Assembly (NCBI GenBank): GCA_902607215.1 | Contig: CACLJJ010000004.1 | Location: forward strand, 1-45,379 | Origin: an uncultured Pelagibacteraceae bacterium | GTDB lineage: Bacteria; Pseudomonadota; Alphaproteobacteria; Pelagibacterales; Pelagibacteraceae | Reading direction: 5' to 3' | DNA: 45,379 bases | In this document: positions 8,117-17,417 of the stretch, in pieces | Numbering within the stretch: position 1 is the stretch's first letter | Layout of the letters: every line of letters begins with the position of its first letter | Notes under the pieces: model-generated | What the model was told of the DNA's origin: nothing | Databases searched by the model: none | The model's input: only the letters and a program-made list of their open reading frames with translations | Program-made: the position numbers and the translations under genes

Positions 8117-10308
8117 TTTGTTTTTTTAATTTTTTCTAAAGTTCTTGTTATAAATCTTGGTGTTAGTGTTTTAACAGGGTTCACAGTTGTTTTAAGATCT
8201 TTTGGTGAACCTTTAATCTTAAAGCTCACACCAAAAACACCTTCCCCAGTTTTTTTACCAACTAAAATATCTCCAAGTATTGGAATAGATCCAACAAATT
8301 TGTTTATTGTGGTTGCAGGAACTAAAGTTCCTCTCAAACTTACAAGATCATCTCCTTGAACATAGCCATCCATTAAAATTGATATCGCGGGACCTATTGC
8401 ATAAACTTCTTCTATTTCCATTAAATCTTTTTTATTTTGAAAACTCATTTCAAATTCATCAAATCTTACTCCTTCACCCGAAAGTATATCCGCGATTCCT
8501 TGCAGAGATGCTAAAGTTAATAGCTTTGTTAATGCTGGTAATTCTTTTAATTTAAAATCATAAATTTTTAATTTTGAATTTGATATTTTGTTTTTTTTAA
8601 CTGATGAAAAATCAATTTTTCCTTCTTCAAAACCTTTTATAAATTTATATTTTTTTACAAATGGCTTAGCATAACCAGAGTAGAAGGTTGTAACTTTGTT
8701 ATTATTTTTTGTTTTTACTGACAATGAAAGATTTTTGTTGTTAAAAAATTTAGAGTTAAAATCCATATCGTAAAGATCATTGTTTTTAATTTGGAATTTG
8801 CCTTTTAATTTAAGTAGATAATGTTCTTCATCAAGATAATTTTTATCAAAATTGACTTTAAAAATTCTATTTTTCTTATCAAATAATTTTAACGAACTTT
8901 CATCATCATTTTTAAGAACTTCATCAACAATATTACTTATATCAAATTCTTTTCCTGTAATTATATATTGTTCTTTATTTTTAGAGATTATTAAGTCGTT
9001 CTTTTTTTTATGTATATCAATATAATTTAATTTAATTTTTTCAAAATTACTTATTTTAAAATTCTTAGTTAACTTAATATTATCGACATACATATGGCTA
9101 TCTGTTGTATCTAAAGATAATTTTTGAATTTTAGTTTTGTTTTTGTTAGTTCTGCCTTTGATTTTTAGTTTTCCTTTAACATTTTCTTTTTTTAAAAAGT
9201 TAATTAAATCGAATTTTACAAGTGTTTGATTTAAAGATAAATCTACATCATAACTTAATTCTTCTTTCGAAAAATATAATCGATATTTTATTTCTTCTTT
9301 TTTTTTATTAATAATTCCAATTTTACCACTACCTTTTGCAATGATAAATTTTTTACCTGTAACATATTCAATATCTAAAATATGATCAGTAAATTTAAAT
9401 TTATCTTCAAAGTCTGGAATATAATTTTTTATTAATTTATTCTTTAAGTTAAAATTAGCCTCGTTTAAATTTACCTTTGATTTTATAATTAGGTCTGAAA
9501 TTTTATATTTTTTATTTATTTTAAAACTAAAATCATTTTCTGACGATAGTATTATTTTATCAAAATTTTCATTTTTTAAAATTAGAGAAATAATTTCTTT
9601 TGGTATAATTTCTTTTAGATTTTTTAAATTTCCTTTAATTACATAAAATTTATTATTTTTTTTCAACGATATATTTTTAGATAAAATTTTTAAATTAAAA
9701 TAATTTAAACTAATGTTTTTTAAGTCTAAATTTTTATCGTAATAATTAAAATTTAAATTAAAATTTTTAATTTCATTTTTATTTAATAATTTTAAATTTA
9801 GATCGTTAATTTTGCCTGATATTTTGTAGTCATTTTTAATATTGCCTTTCTCATCAAAATTAATTTTTGCTTTAATAAAAATTTTTCCCTTACTTATAGC
9901 TTTGTCTAAAATATATAGTTGTGGAGTATCTTTATTTAGTCTTAATAATTTTACTACTTGTTTAATTTCATTATTTTTTGTTTCTAAATCTATATTATTA
10001 ATACCAAATTCTTTTTTGAAAAATGAGACAATATTATAAGTAGTTGAAATTTTTTTTAATCCAATTTCTTTTTCTTCAACATATATTTTAGGATTTTTTG
10101 TTTCTAGGCTTATTAATAAATTAAAAGGATCTAATAATAATTTTATCTCTTTAAAATTAACATTTAAATTTGGGTAATTTTTTTTTAATTGATTTGAAAT
10201 ATTATTATTAAATCTATCAGTTTTGATACCAAAATAACTTAGGAAAAATACAAACATAATAACAAGTATCAAAATGAAAGATATAAAATATGTAATTTTT
10301 TTTAACAT
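8113..10308 (-). CDS. AsmA-like / DUF3971 envelope protein
   Basis: A 731-aa protein with one N-terminal membrane anchor (about residues 5-28, hydrophobic with flanking lysines) and a long, low-complexity, Lys/Asn/Ile-rich periplasmic part of repeating beta-strands. The conserved part is the last ~140 residues: LLTLASLQGIADILSGEG, FDEFEMSFQ, YAIGPAISILMDGYV, LRGTLVPATTINKFVGSIPILGDIL and GEGVFGVSFKIKGS, typical of the AsmA-like C-terminal domain (AsmA_2) found next to tyrS in alphaproteobacteria. Relatives such as YhdP are thought to carry phospholipid to the outer membrane; that role is inferred from family. It begins immediately after the prfB stop (no gap), so it should be cotranscribed with mrcA-prfB. 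Confidence 0.8.
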   Translation of the reverse strand: MLKKITYFISFILILVIMFVFFLSYFGIKTDRFNNNISNQLKKNYPNLNVNFKEIKLLLDPFNLLISLETKNPKIYVEEKEIGLKKISTTYNIVSFFKKEFGINNIDLETKNNEIKQVVKLLRLNKDTPQLYILDKAISKGKIFIKAKINFDEKGNIKNDYKISGKINDLNLKLLNKNEIKNFNLNFNYYDKNLDLKNISLNYFNLKILSKNISLKKNNKFYVIKGNLKNLKEIIPKEIISLILKNENFDKIILSSENDFSFKINKKYKISDLIIKSKVNLNEANFNLKNKLIKNYIPDFEDKFKFTDHILDIEYVTGKKFIIAKGSGKIGIINKKKEEIKYRLYFSKEELSYDVDLSLNQTLVKFDLINFLKKENVKGKLKIKGRTNKNKTKIQKLSLDTTDSHMYVDNIKLTKNFKISNFEKIKLNYIDIHKKKNDLIISKNKEQYIITGKEFDISNIVDEVLKNDDESSLKLFDKKNRIFKVNFDKNYLDEEHYLLKLKGKFQIKNNDLYDMDFNSKFFNNKNLSLSVKTKNNNKVTTFYSGYAKPFVKKYKFIKGFEEGKIDFSSVKKNKISNSKLKIYDFKLKELPALTKLLTLASLQGIADILSGEGVRFDEFEMSFQNKKDLMEIEEVYAIGPAISILMDGYVQGDDLVSLRGTLVPATTINKFVGSIPILGDILVGKKTGEGVFGVSFKIKGSPKDLKTTVNPVKTLTPRFITRTLEKIKKTN

Positions 10309-11398
10309 TTATTTAAATAACGAACTTTCTAAAAAATCATCAATATCTCCATCTAAAACTTTATCTGGAGCAGAACTTTCAAAATTAGTTCTATTATCTT
10401 TTACTAACCTATATGGATGTAATATATAAGATCTTATTTGATGTCCCCAGCCAATGTCTGTTTTTGAACTTTCAAGATTCTTTGTTTCTTTTTCTTTTTT
10501 TTTCATTTCAAAATCATACAGTCTAGCTCTAAGCATTTTTATACAAGTTTCTTTATTTTTGTGTTGCGATCTTTCGTTTTGACATTGCACAACTATTTTC
10601 GTTGGTAAATGTGTAATTCTTACTGCACTATCTGTGGTATTAACATGTTGGCCACCTGCTCCGCTTGATCTATATGTGTCTATTCTTAAATCTTTATCCT
10701 TTATGTCAATTTCGATGGTTTCATCAATTATCGGATATATCCAAACGCTTGCAAAACTAGTGTGTCTTCTGGCGCCTGAATCAAAAGGTGACACTCTTAC
10801 TAATCTATGAATACCTGATTCTGATTTTAGCCACCCATACAAATAATCACCTTCTATTTTAAATGTGGTCGATTTTATTCCTGCTTCATCTCCTTTATGT
10901 TCGCTTATTAAATTTGTCTTATAATTTTTTCTTTGTGCCCATTTTAAATACATCCGTTTAAGCATTTCTGCCCAGTCTTGACTTTCAGTACCACCCGCTC
11001 CAGCATGTATTTCTATATAACAGTCTAAAACATCACTTTCGTTAGAAAGAAAGCATTTAATTTCATTTTTTTTTGTTCTGGATTTTAAATCAATTACATT
11101 TTGTAGTGTTTCAGTAATAATGATTTTATTGTTTTCCTCAATAGCAAGGTCATATATATCAGATAGATCTATTATTTCTTGAACGGAACTTTCATAAGAT
11201 TTTACTAAATCCTCATGAAATTTTTTTTCTTTAATTATTTTTTGAGCTAAGTTTTTATCATCCCAAAAATTTGTTTCTAATATTTTTTTATTATTTTTTT
11301 CTAATATTGAATAGATATTACTTTTCTCAAAGATACTCCTGTATTCTTTGATTGATTTTTTGAATCTCAGCTTTGTTATTTAAAAACTCATTATCCAT
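10309..11398 (-). CDS. prfB: Peptide chain release factor 2, with +1 programmed frameshift
   Basis: RF2 releases peptides at UGA and UAA. The gene starts at ATG 11398 (MDNEFLNNKAEIQ...), reads 23 codons to CTT, meets an in-frame TGA at 11329-11327, and continues in the +1 frame from GAG at 11328 to the stop at 10311-10309, giving a 362-aa product (E. coli RF2 is 365). The +1 part contains the RF2-specific SPF tripeptide (LVRVSPFDSGARRHTSFASV) and the catalytic GGQ (SSGAGGQHVNTTDSAV). The zero-frame part alone would be only 23 residues. The start overlaps the mrcA stop by one base (TAATG) and the stop abuts the AsmA-like gene. RF2 level should be self-regulated through the UGA codon, as in E. 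coli. Confidence 0.95.
11327..11340 (-). promoter_or_regulatory. prfB programmed +1 frameshift site
   Basis: On the minus strand the sequence is AGGAG-TAT-CTT-TGA: an internal Shine-Dalgarno (11340-11336) placed as in E. coli prfB (AGGGGG-TAT-CTT-TGA), then the slippery CTT codon (11332-11330) and the in-frame TGA (11329-11327). The base after the stop is G (C in E. coli). Confidence 0.93.
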
Positions 11399-13737
11399 TA
11401 GTAAAACCTTAATATATTCTTATTTTTTAATATATTATTAATTTTAAAATTAGAAACATTTTTTTGTTCAATTTTATCTTTTTTATAAGCTTCAACTATT
11501 GTTTTTTTTGTCCCAAATGATGCTTTTTTACCAGTTTTAGGATCAATCACCATCATAGTAATGTTCTCAGAAACTTTAAATGGTCTAGCATCTTCTTTTT
11601 TAATAGCTGTCTTTACAAACTCTTTAAATATTGGCATTGCTGTTCTTGCTCCTGTTTCGCGTTTCCCTAAAGTTTGAGGTTCGTCAAATCCTACATAGAC
11701 TCCTATAACAAGTTTAGATGTAAATCCTATAAACCAAGTATCTGTGTTTTTATTAGTTGTTCCTGTTTTTCCTGCTAAATCTAATTTTAAATTTTTTAAA
11801 CCTCTTCCAGTACCTCTTTGTACTGCTCCTTCAAGAAATGAGGTCATTTGATAAGCGGTTTCAGTTGAAAAAATTTGTTCAAAATTATCAACTATTTCTG
11901 GATATTCGTTGCTTAAATGAGAAATTTCATCACATTTATTACATTTCCTGTTTTCGGTATTTAAAATTGTATGTCCTTCACTATCCTGAATTCTATCAAT
12001 TAAAACAGGTGTTACAAGTTTGCCTCCGTTCAGAAAAGATGAGTATGCTGAACTTAATTTTAAAAGAGTTGTTTCTGCTGATCCTAAAGAAATAGATAAT
12101 AATTCGTTAGGATTATCGTAAATTTTCAGTTTTTTTGAAAAGTTAACTATTTTTTTTAATCCCAGGTCTTGAGCTATTCTTACAGTCATTAAATTTCTAG
12201 ATTTTTCAAGACCAGTTCTTAATGTTGAAAGTCCATAGAATTTTTTTCCATAATTTTCTGGCTTCCATAGCTTTAAGTCCGTTCCTTGTTCCAGTACTAA
12301 AGGTGCGTCTAAAATTAATGTTGATGGTGTATAATTATTTTCTAAAGCAAGAGCGTAAATAAAAGGTTTAAAAGCTGAGCCTGGCTGTCTCAATGCTTGA
12401 GATGCTCTATTAAACTCACTTTGACGAAAACTAAAACCACCACTCATAGCTAATACTCTTCCTGTGTAAGGATCCATTACAATTATTGCGCCATTAACCT
12501 TTGGTAATTGTTTTAAACTAAATATTGTTTTACCAATTTTTTTTACAAAAATTATGTCACCAGTGTTTAGTAGTTCATTGGGTTCTTTTTTTGTCCATAA
12601 AATATCTTTATATTCTATAATTCCTTTTTCTTTTTTTTTTGTCTCTATTTCAATTGAGAATTGATTTACTTTTTTAACTATTGCCAATTCCCATTTAATT
12701 GAATTTTCTATGTTGTATTTATCTAAATCTTCAAACCATTTCTCATTATATTTTTTATTAATTAAGGGACCTCGCCATCCTTTTCTTCTATCATATTTGA
12801 TCAATCCTTTTCTCAAAGAGTCTGTGGCAATTGATTGTAAATTTAAATTCAAAGGTGTTTTTATATTTAAACCTTCTTTATAAACTTTATCAAAACCAAA
12901 TTTTTCTAATATGTCTTTACGAATATCCTCTACATAATATCTTGCATCCTCTAAATAAATTTTTTTTCTTTTTTTTAAAACTATAACTTCTTTTACGTAT
13001 GAGTTGTAATTAGATTGATTTATAAAATTATTTTCTAGGAGATTTTTTAAAACTAAATTTCTTCTAAATTTAGCAAGTTTTTTATTTTTATAAGGATTAT
13101 ATCTGCTAGGTGCTTTTGGCAATGCCGCAAGCAAAGCAGATTCAACATAGGATAGTTCTGTAATAGGTTTATCAAAATATTCCAAACTAGCAGCAGCAAC
13201 TCCATATGTTCCTTCGCCTAAATATATTTGGTTTAAATATAATTCTAAAATTCTCTCTTTTGATAACGCTCTTTCAATTCTAAATGCTAAAATTGCCTCT
13301 TTTATTTTACGATTTAAACTTACTTCATTGCTTAATAAAAAATTTTTGGCTACTTGCTGGGTAATCGTTGAGGCTCCCTCTAGTCTTTTTGATGTTAAAA
13401 TATTTGATATATTATTAATTGTTGCTCTAACTACACCTTTTGCATCAACACCAGGATGAGAAAAAAAATTTTTATCCTCAGCTGCTAAAAAAGAATTAAT
13501 TATTCTATTAGGGATTGCGCTATAAGGTACAAATATTCTTTTTTCTGATGAAAAATCATTAACTAGCTCACCATCACCTGAATACACTTTGCTCGAAACC
13601 GGTGCTTTATAATTTTTTAAAAATTTGTAATCTGGTAAATTATTAGAAAAGGCCCATAAAATTGATATTAGTGATATAAATGATATCAGAAACCCTGCGG
13701 CTACTAGGACGAGAATCTTTTTTAATATTCTATTCAT
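11398..13737 (-). CDS. mrcA: Penicillin-binding protein 1A (bifunctional)
   Basis: Class A PBP that polymerises and crosslinks peptidoglycan at the inner membrane. The 779-aa protein has an N-terminal membrane anchor (about residues 8-30), a GT51 glycosyltransferase domain with EDKNFFSHPGVD and GASTITQQVAKNFLL plus RKIKEAILAFRIE and LYLNQIYLGEGTYGV, and a transpeptidase domain with SxxK in RQPGSAFKPF, SxN in SRN and KTG in GKTGTTNKNTDTWF. Alphaproteobacteria usually have an N-acetylmuramoyl-L-alanine amidase gene just upstream of this PBP; here the gene is directly divergent from rne over 96 bp. It overlaps prfB by one base. No anomaly in the active-site motifs. Confidence 0.96.
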   Translation of the reverse strand: MNRILKKILVLVAAGFLISFISLISILWAFSNNLPDYKFLKNYKAPVSSKVYSGDGELVNDFSSEKRIFVPYSAIPNRIINSFLAAEDKNFFSHPGVDAKGVVRATINNISNILTSKRLEGASTITQQVAKNFLLSNEVSLNRKIKEAILAFRIERALSKERILELYLNQIYLGEGTYGVAAASLEYFDKPITELSYVESALLAALPKAPSRYNPYKNKKLAKFRRNLVLKNLLENNFINQSNYNSYVKEVIVLKKRKKIYLEDARYYVEDIRKDILEKFGFDKVYKEGLNIKTPLNLNLQSIATDSLRKGLIKYDRRKGWRGPLINKKYNEKWFEDLDKYNIENSIKWELAIVKKVNQFSIEIETKKKEKGIIEYKDILWTKKEPNELLNTGDIIFVKKIGKTIFSLKQLPKVNGAIIVMDPYTGRVLAMSGGFSFRQSEFNRASQALRQPGSAFKPFIYALALENNYTPSTLILDAPLVLEQGTDLKLWKPENYGKKFYGLSTLRTGLEKSRNLMTVRIAQDLGLKKIVNFSKKLKIYDNPNELLSISLGSAETTLLKLSSAYSSFLNGGKLVTPVLIDRIQDSEGHTILNTENRKCNKCDEISHLSNEYPEIVDNFEQIFSTETAYQMTSFLEGAVQRGTGRGLKNLKLDLAGKTGTTNKNTDTWFIGFTSKLVIGVYVGFDEPQTLGKRETGARTAMPIFKEFVKTAIKKEDARPFKVSENITMMVIDPKTGKKASFGTKKTIVEAYKKDKIEQKNVSNFKINNILKNKNILRFY

Positions 13738-13804
13738 TTTAGTTTATTTATTTCAGAAATTTGTTAATGTTAAGGCATCAGAATTTATTAAAAATTAGAC
13801 TAAT

Positions 13805-13810
13805 TATAAT
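13805..13810 (+). promoter_or_regulatory. Possible rne promoter -10 element
   Basis: A perfect TATAAT 24 bp before the rne ATG, in the mrcA-rne divergent gap. No convincing -35 hexamer lies 16-18 bp upstream, so this rests on the -10 and its position only. Confidence 0.35.
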
Positions 13811-13833
13811 ATGCAAAAACTAATCAAAAAATT

Positions 13834-15622
13834 ATGGAAAAGAATTTATTTATTGATGCATCGCATCCAAACGAAACTAGAGTTGTACTTAAATCAAACG
13901 GAAGTATTGAAGATTACGAATACGAAAGTATAAAAAATACTCTAACTAAAAATAATATTTACCTAGGAAAAGTAAGTAGGGTTGAGCCGTCACTTCAGGC
14001 AGCTTTTATAGATTTTGGAAGAGAACGACATGGTTTCTTATCATTTAATGATATTCAATCAGATTATTATCAAATTCCTCAAACTGATTTAGAAAAAATT
14101 AAAGAAGAAGAAGAAAAAGTCAGAGAAGAATTATTGAAAAAAAGTGAGAAAGAAGAAGAAGAAAATATAATTGAAAACAATGTAGATTTACATGATCCTG
14201 TTGAAAAAAATCCTGAACAAAATTTTAGCAATGAAAAATCAGTAACAGAAAAAAAATACCCAGTAAAAAGATACAAAATACAAGAAGTCATAAAACCTAA
14301 TCAAGTAATACTTGTTCAGGTTTTAAAGGATGAAAGAGGCTTAAAGGGAGCTGCGCTTAGTACATTTATATCAATCGCAGGAAAATATATTGTGCTAATG
14401 CCAAACACGCCCAAAGGAGGTGGAATTTCTAGAAAAATATTTAACCCTATAGAAAGAAAAAAAATTAGAACTATATTAAATCAAATTACTATCCCAAAAG
14501 AAATGGGTGTTATTGTTAGAACTGCAGGATCAAATAAAACTAAAAATGAAATTGAAAGAGATTTAGAAAATTTAATAAAAATTTGGGAGTCAATAAAAGA
14601 AAATGCAATGAATTCAATAGCTCCATCATTAATTCATAAAGAGAGTGAAATTATAAAAAGAACTTTAAGAGACATCTACGATGAAAATACAAAAAAATAT
14701 TATAATTGAAGGCAATGATGGCTATCAAAAAGCAAAAAACTTTATGAAAATGATTATGCCTAACCATGTAAAGAAAATTAAAAAATATAGAGATAAAATT
14801 CCATTATTTATAAAAGAAAAAATTGAAAATAAATTAAATGAAATATTTGATACAAAAGTAAAACTTAATTCGGGTGGATATTTAGTAATAAACCCTACAG
14901 AAGCTTTAGTTTCAATAGATGTAAATTCTGGAAAATCTATTAGACAAAAAAATGTTGAAAACACAGCATTAGATACGAATTTAGAAGCGGCAGAAGAAAT
15001 TGCAAGACAAATCAAAATTAGAGACCTCTCGGGTCTAATAATTATCGATTTTATAGATATGATGAACTATGGAAATAGAAGAATAATAGAACGTAAACTT
15101 AAAGAAAAATGTAGAAACGATAGAGCAAGAATCCAAATAGGAAGAATAAGTAGCTTTGGGCTACTTGAAATGTCAAGGCAGAGATTAAGAGAAAGTTCTA
15201 TAAAATGGAAAATTGCTCTAACAAATGAAACTTTTGCTTTGAAAATTATCAAACTTTTAGAAATAAATGCAGTAGATAATAAAGCAAAAATTATAGATAT
15301 AAATATATGTAAACAAATTAATGATTATATAAACAAACACTTATCTGAAAACATAAAATATATTGAAAAAAAGAATAAAATTAAAGTTAATTTCAAAATT
15401 GATAATACTTTAATTATCCCTGACTATAAAATTGAATTAAAAAACAAAACTAAAAAAATTATTACTACAATTGAAGAAATATCAAAGTTAGAATATATAC
15501 AGGAAAAAACAAATAATGTAGTAAATCTCACACAAAAAAGAAATAAAAGTCTATATAAAAAAAATAATTTAAAAAAAAAAAATTTTTATAAAAAAAAGTA
15601 TTATAAAAAAATTACTAAATAA
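13834..15622 (+). CDS. rne: Ribonuclease E/G family endonuclease, frame broken at an A7 tract
   Basis: RNase E/G-type endoribonuclease for mRNA turnover and RNA maturation. The first frame (13834-14709) gives the N-terminus ([18 protein letters not shown]), an S1 domain ([22 protein letters not shown]) with an acidic insert of about 60 residues as in alphaproteobacterial RNase E, and the RNase H-like region. The second, +1 frame (in use from about 14691 to 15622) carries the catalytic aspartates in [10 protein letters not shown] and IIIDFIDM. Dropping one A from the seven at 14691-14697 joins them as [19 protein letters not shown], which aligns without gaps to the family (like RDLYTREIDEVLVEGDDAY). 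The repaired protein is 595 aa. The usual CPxC Zn-link after RQRLR is absent, and there is no long scaffold tail, only a Lys-rich end. It may be a sequencing error, a real mutation, or a slippage site. Confidence 0.88.
14690..14700 (+). other. rne: rne frameshift point (A7 tract)
   Basis: Seven A bases (14691-14697) between C and TAT. In the upstream frame translation reaches TGA at 14707-14709; removing one A, or a +1 shift, restores the conserved reading with exact family spacing. Reading the downstream half as an independent gene from ATG 14681 is possible on paper but splits the catalytic domain. Confidence 0.85.
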
Positions 15623-16385
15623 TTCCTTTATTTGGACTAGATGCTTTTCCAAATATTGTTTTATCAATTCTTCCAGATAAATATGAATTGCGACCTGCTA
15701 TAACAGCATACTTCATGGCTTCTGCCATTTTGAAAGGATTTTTTGCTTTAGCTATAGCTGTATTAATTAATACTCCATCACAACCTAATTCCATCGCAAT
15801 CGTTGCATCTGAAGCTTGACCTAAACCAGCATCAATTATTACTGGTAATTTAGTTTGTGATCTTATTATTTGAATATTAGTTCTATTTTGAATACCTAAA
15901 CCTGATCCTATAGGCGCAGCTAAAGGCATTATAGAAACTGCCCCTACATTCTCTAAACGTCTAGCCATCAACGGATCGTCTGAGCAGTAAACCATAACTT
16001 TAAATCCTTCTTTAGACAATATTTCTGTTGATTTAAGTGTTTCTATCATATCTGGAAATAAAGTTTTTTTATCTCCCAAAACTTCTAATTTAACTAATTT
16101 CCAACCACCAATTTCTCTAGCTAATCTTAAAGTTCTTAGTGCCTCTGAAGATGTAAAACATCCAGCTGTATTAGGTAAGTAAGTTATTTTTTTTGGATTT
16201 ATATAATCCATTAGTAATGGTTTTTTTTTGTCAGAAATATTTACTCTTCGAACGGCAACAGTCACGATTTCGGTGCCCGATAATTCAATTGCCTTGGCAC
16301 ATTCACCAAAATTTTTATATTTACCAGTACCTACAATTAACCTTGATTTATATTTCTTGTTTGAAATTGTTAAATAATCTTTCAT
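15615..16385 (-). CDS. thiG: Thiazole synthase ThiG
   Basis: ThiG condenses 1-deoxyxylulose-5-phosphate, dehydroglycine and ThiS-thiocarboxylate into the thiazole phosphate of thiamine. Start chosen at ATG 16385 ([23 protein letters not shown]); the frame also allows TTG at 16403 inside thiS, which is less likely. The 256-aa product shows [14 protein letters not shown], the ThiG lysine region ([11 protein letters not shown]), [21 protein letters not shown] and [19 protein letters not shown], all family blocks of the TIM barrel. It lies 4 nt after thiS, and the GGAGG that probably serves as its ribosome binding site is made of the codons for the ThiS Gly-Gly end. Its stop overlaps the convergent rne end by 8 bases. 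Confidence 0.95.
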   Translation of the reverse strand: MKDYLTISNKKYKSRLIVGTGKYKNFGECAKAIELSGTEIVTVAVRRVNISDKKKPLLMDYINPKKITYLPNTAGCFTSSEALRTLRLAREIGGWKLVKLEVLGDKKTLFPDMIETLKSTEILSKEGFKVMVYCSDDPLMARRLENVGAVSIMPLAAPIGSGLGIQNRTNIQIIRSQTKLPVIIDAGLGQASDATIAMELGCDGVLINTAIAKAKNPFKMAEAMKYAVIAGRNSYLSGRIDKTIFGKASSPNKGII

Positions 16386-16389
16386 TATT

Positions 16390-16608
16390 TTAGCCTCCCC
16401 CAATAAAATGAACTATTTCGATTTTGTCTTTATCATTAAGTTTGATTTTATTTAGTTTTTTTTTATCAATAATATTTTCATTTAGTTCAATCGCCACTTT
16501 GTCTAGCGGTATTTTAAATCTAGTTATGACTTTTTTTAGAGTCATTTTAGGGTTTATTAAGCATTTTTTACCATTAATCTTTATTTTTGCTTTGTTTATT
16601 TTTTTCAT
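16390..16608 (-). CDS. thiS: Sulfur carrier protein ThiS
   Basis: Ubiquitin-like sulfur carrier that is adenylated and thiocarboxylated at its C-terminal glycine. Start set at ATG 16608 ([16 protein letters not shown]), 72 aa; the frame extends further upstream to 16650 but that part is not conserved and would overlap aroQ. It ends in [11 protein letters not shown], the obligatory Gly-Gly tail. It is directly upstream of thiG, its thiazole-synthesis partner. The ATG is only 16 bp from the divergent aroQ ATG, so promoter elements for at least one gene must lie inside the other coding region. ThiF, ThiO and pyrimidine-branch enzymes are not in the window. Confidence 0.9.
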   Translation of the reverse strand: MKKINKAKIKINGKKCLINPKMTLKKVITRFKIPLDKVAIELNENIIDKKKLNKIKLNDKDKIEIVHFIGGG

Positions 16609-16624
16609 AATATATAAATATTTT

Positions 16625-17074
16625 ATGACAGATAGAATTCTAATTATCAATGGACCAAATCTTAATCTATTAGGTGAAAGAGAACAATCACAATATGGAT
16701 CAATTACTTTTGATCAGCTCAAAGAAAAGTGTTTAAAAAAATCTAAAGAATTAAATATTAACCTAGATTTTATGCAATCTAATATTGAAGGTGAGATTGT
16801 TACAATAATTCAGGATGCTAGAAACAAATACGATGGAATGATTATTAATGCCGCAGGTTTCACTCATACCTCAGTATCTATAAGAGATGCTCTGGATATT
16901 TTTAAAAAACCCATTATAGAATTACACATATCGAATATATATAAAAGAGAAGAATTTAGACATAAATCTATGATAAGTGGTGTTGTAACTAGTGTAATTT
17001 GTGGATTAGGAGCAAATGGTTATATTTTAGCCATAAATGCAATGCAAGAATTGCTAAAAAATGGAAATAGATAA
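16625..17074 (+). CDS. aroQ: Type II 3-dehydroquinate dehydratase
   Basis: Third step of the shikimate pathway: dehydration of 3-dehydroquinate. Start set at ATG 16625 (MTDRILIINGPNLNLLGEREQSQYG), which matches the family N-terminus; the longer open frame back to 16424 runs antisense to thiS and is not conserved. The 149-aa product is the usual dodecameric type II size. Visible residues: the lid arginine/tyrosine block (NLLGEREQSQYG), DFMQSNIEGEIV, INAAGFTHTSVSIRDAL (catalytic Asn-His region), PIIELHISNIYKREEFR and SVICGLGANGY. It overlaps accB by 14 nt, so this shikimate gene shares an operon with the acetyl-CoA carboxylase subunits, the common alphaproteobacterial arrangement. Confidence 0.95.
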   Translation: MTDRILIINGPNLNLLGEREQSQYGSITFDQLKEKCLKKSKELNINLDFMQSNIEGEIVTIIQDARNKYDGMIINAAGFTHTSVSIRDALDIFKKPIIELHISNIYKREEFRHKSMISGVVTSVICGLGANGYILAINAMQELLKNGNR

Positions 17075-17417
17075 AAAAATAATCAAAAAATTAGTAGATG
17101 CTTTAGAAGATCTAAAAAAATCTTTAAAGAATAATAATGAAGAAATTAATACTCAAGAAATAGTAGATGAAGAAATTGATAATTCCAAAGCAGTAAAAAG
17201 CCCTATAATTGGCACAGCATATCTTGCGTCTGAACCAGGAGCAAAACAATTTGTCGAAGTTGGAAAAAAAATAAAAAAAGGTGACACCATAATGATAGTT
17301 GAGGCTATGAAAACAATGAACCATGTTCCTTCTACGCTAGATGGAATAGTTAAAAAAGTTTCTGTCGAAGACGGTCAGCCAGTTGAGTTTGGTCAAGTGC
17401 TTATAGTTCTAGAGTAA
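17061..17417 (+). CDS. accB: Biotin carboxyl carrier protein of acetyl-CoA carboxylase
   Basis: BCCP carries biotin between the carboxylase (AccC) and the carboxyltransferase (AccAD, not here). The 118-aa protein is shorter than the common 140-160: an N-terminal helix rich in Lys/Asn, a short acidic linker (residues 25-47) in place of the long Pro/Ala linker, and the biotinyl domain with the biotinylated lysine in VEAMKTMNHV (the more usual form is EAMKMMN). SPIIGTAYLASEPG opens the domain and GQVLIVLE closes it. It overlaps aroQ by 14 nt and its stop shares one base with the accC start (TAATG). Confidence 0.94.
   Translation: MEIDKKIIKKLVDALEDLKKSLKNNNEEINTQEIVDEEIDNSKAVKSPIIGTAYLASEPGAKQFVEVGKKIKKGDTIMIVEAMKTMNHVPSTLDGIVKKVSVEDGQPVEFGQVLIVLE

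Noticed and set aside
14681..15622. Second half of rne as an independent gene starting at ATG 14681
   Set aside because: The conserved alignment continues across the frame switch with exact spacing, and the split would cut the catalytic domain. It is better read as one frameshifted gene.
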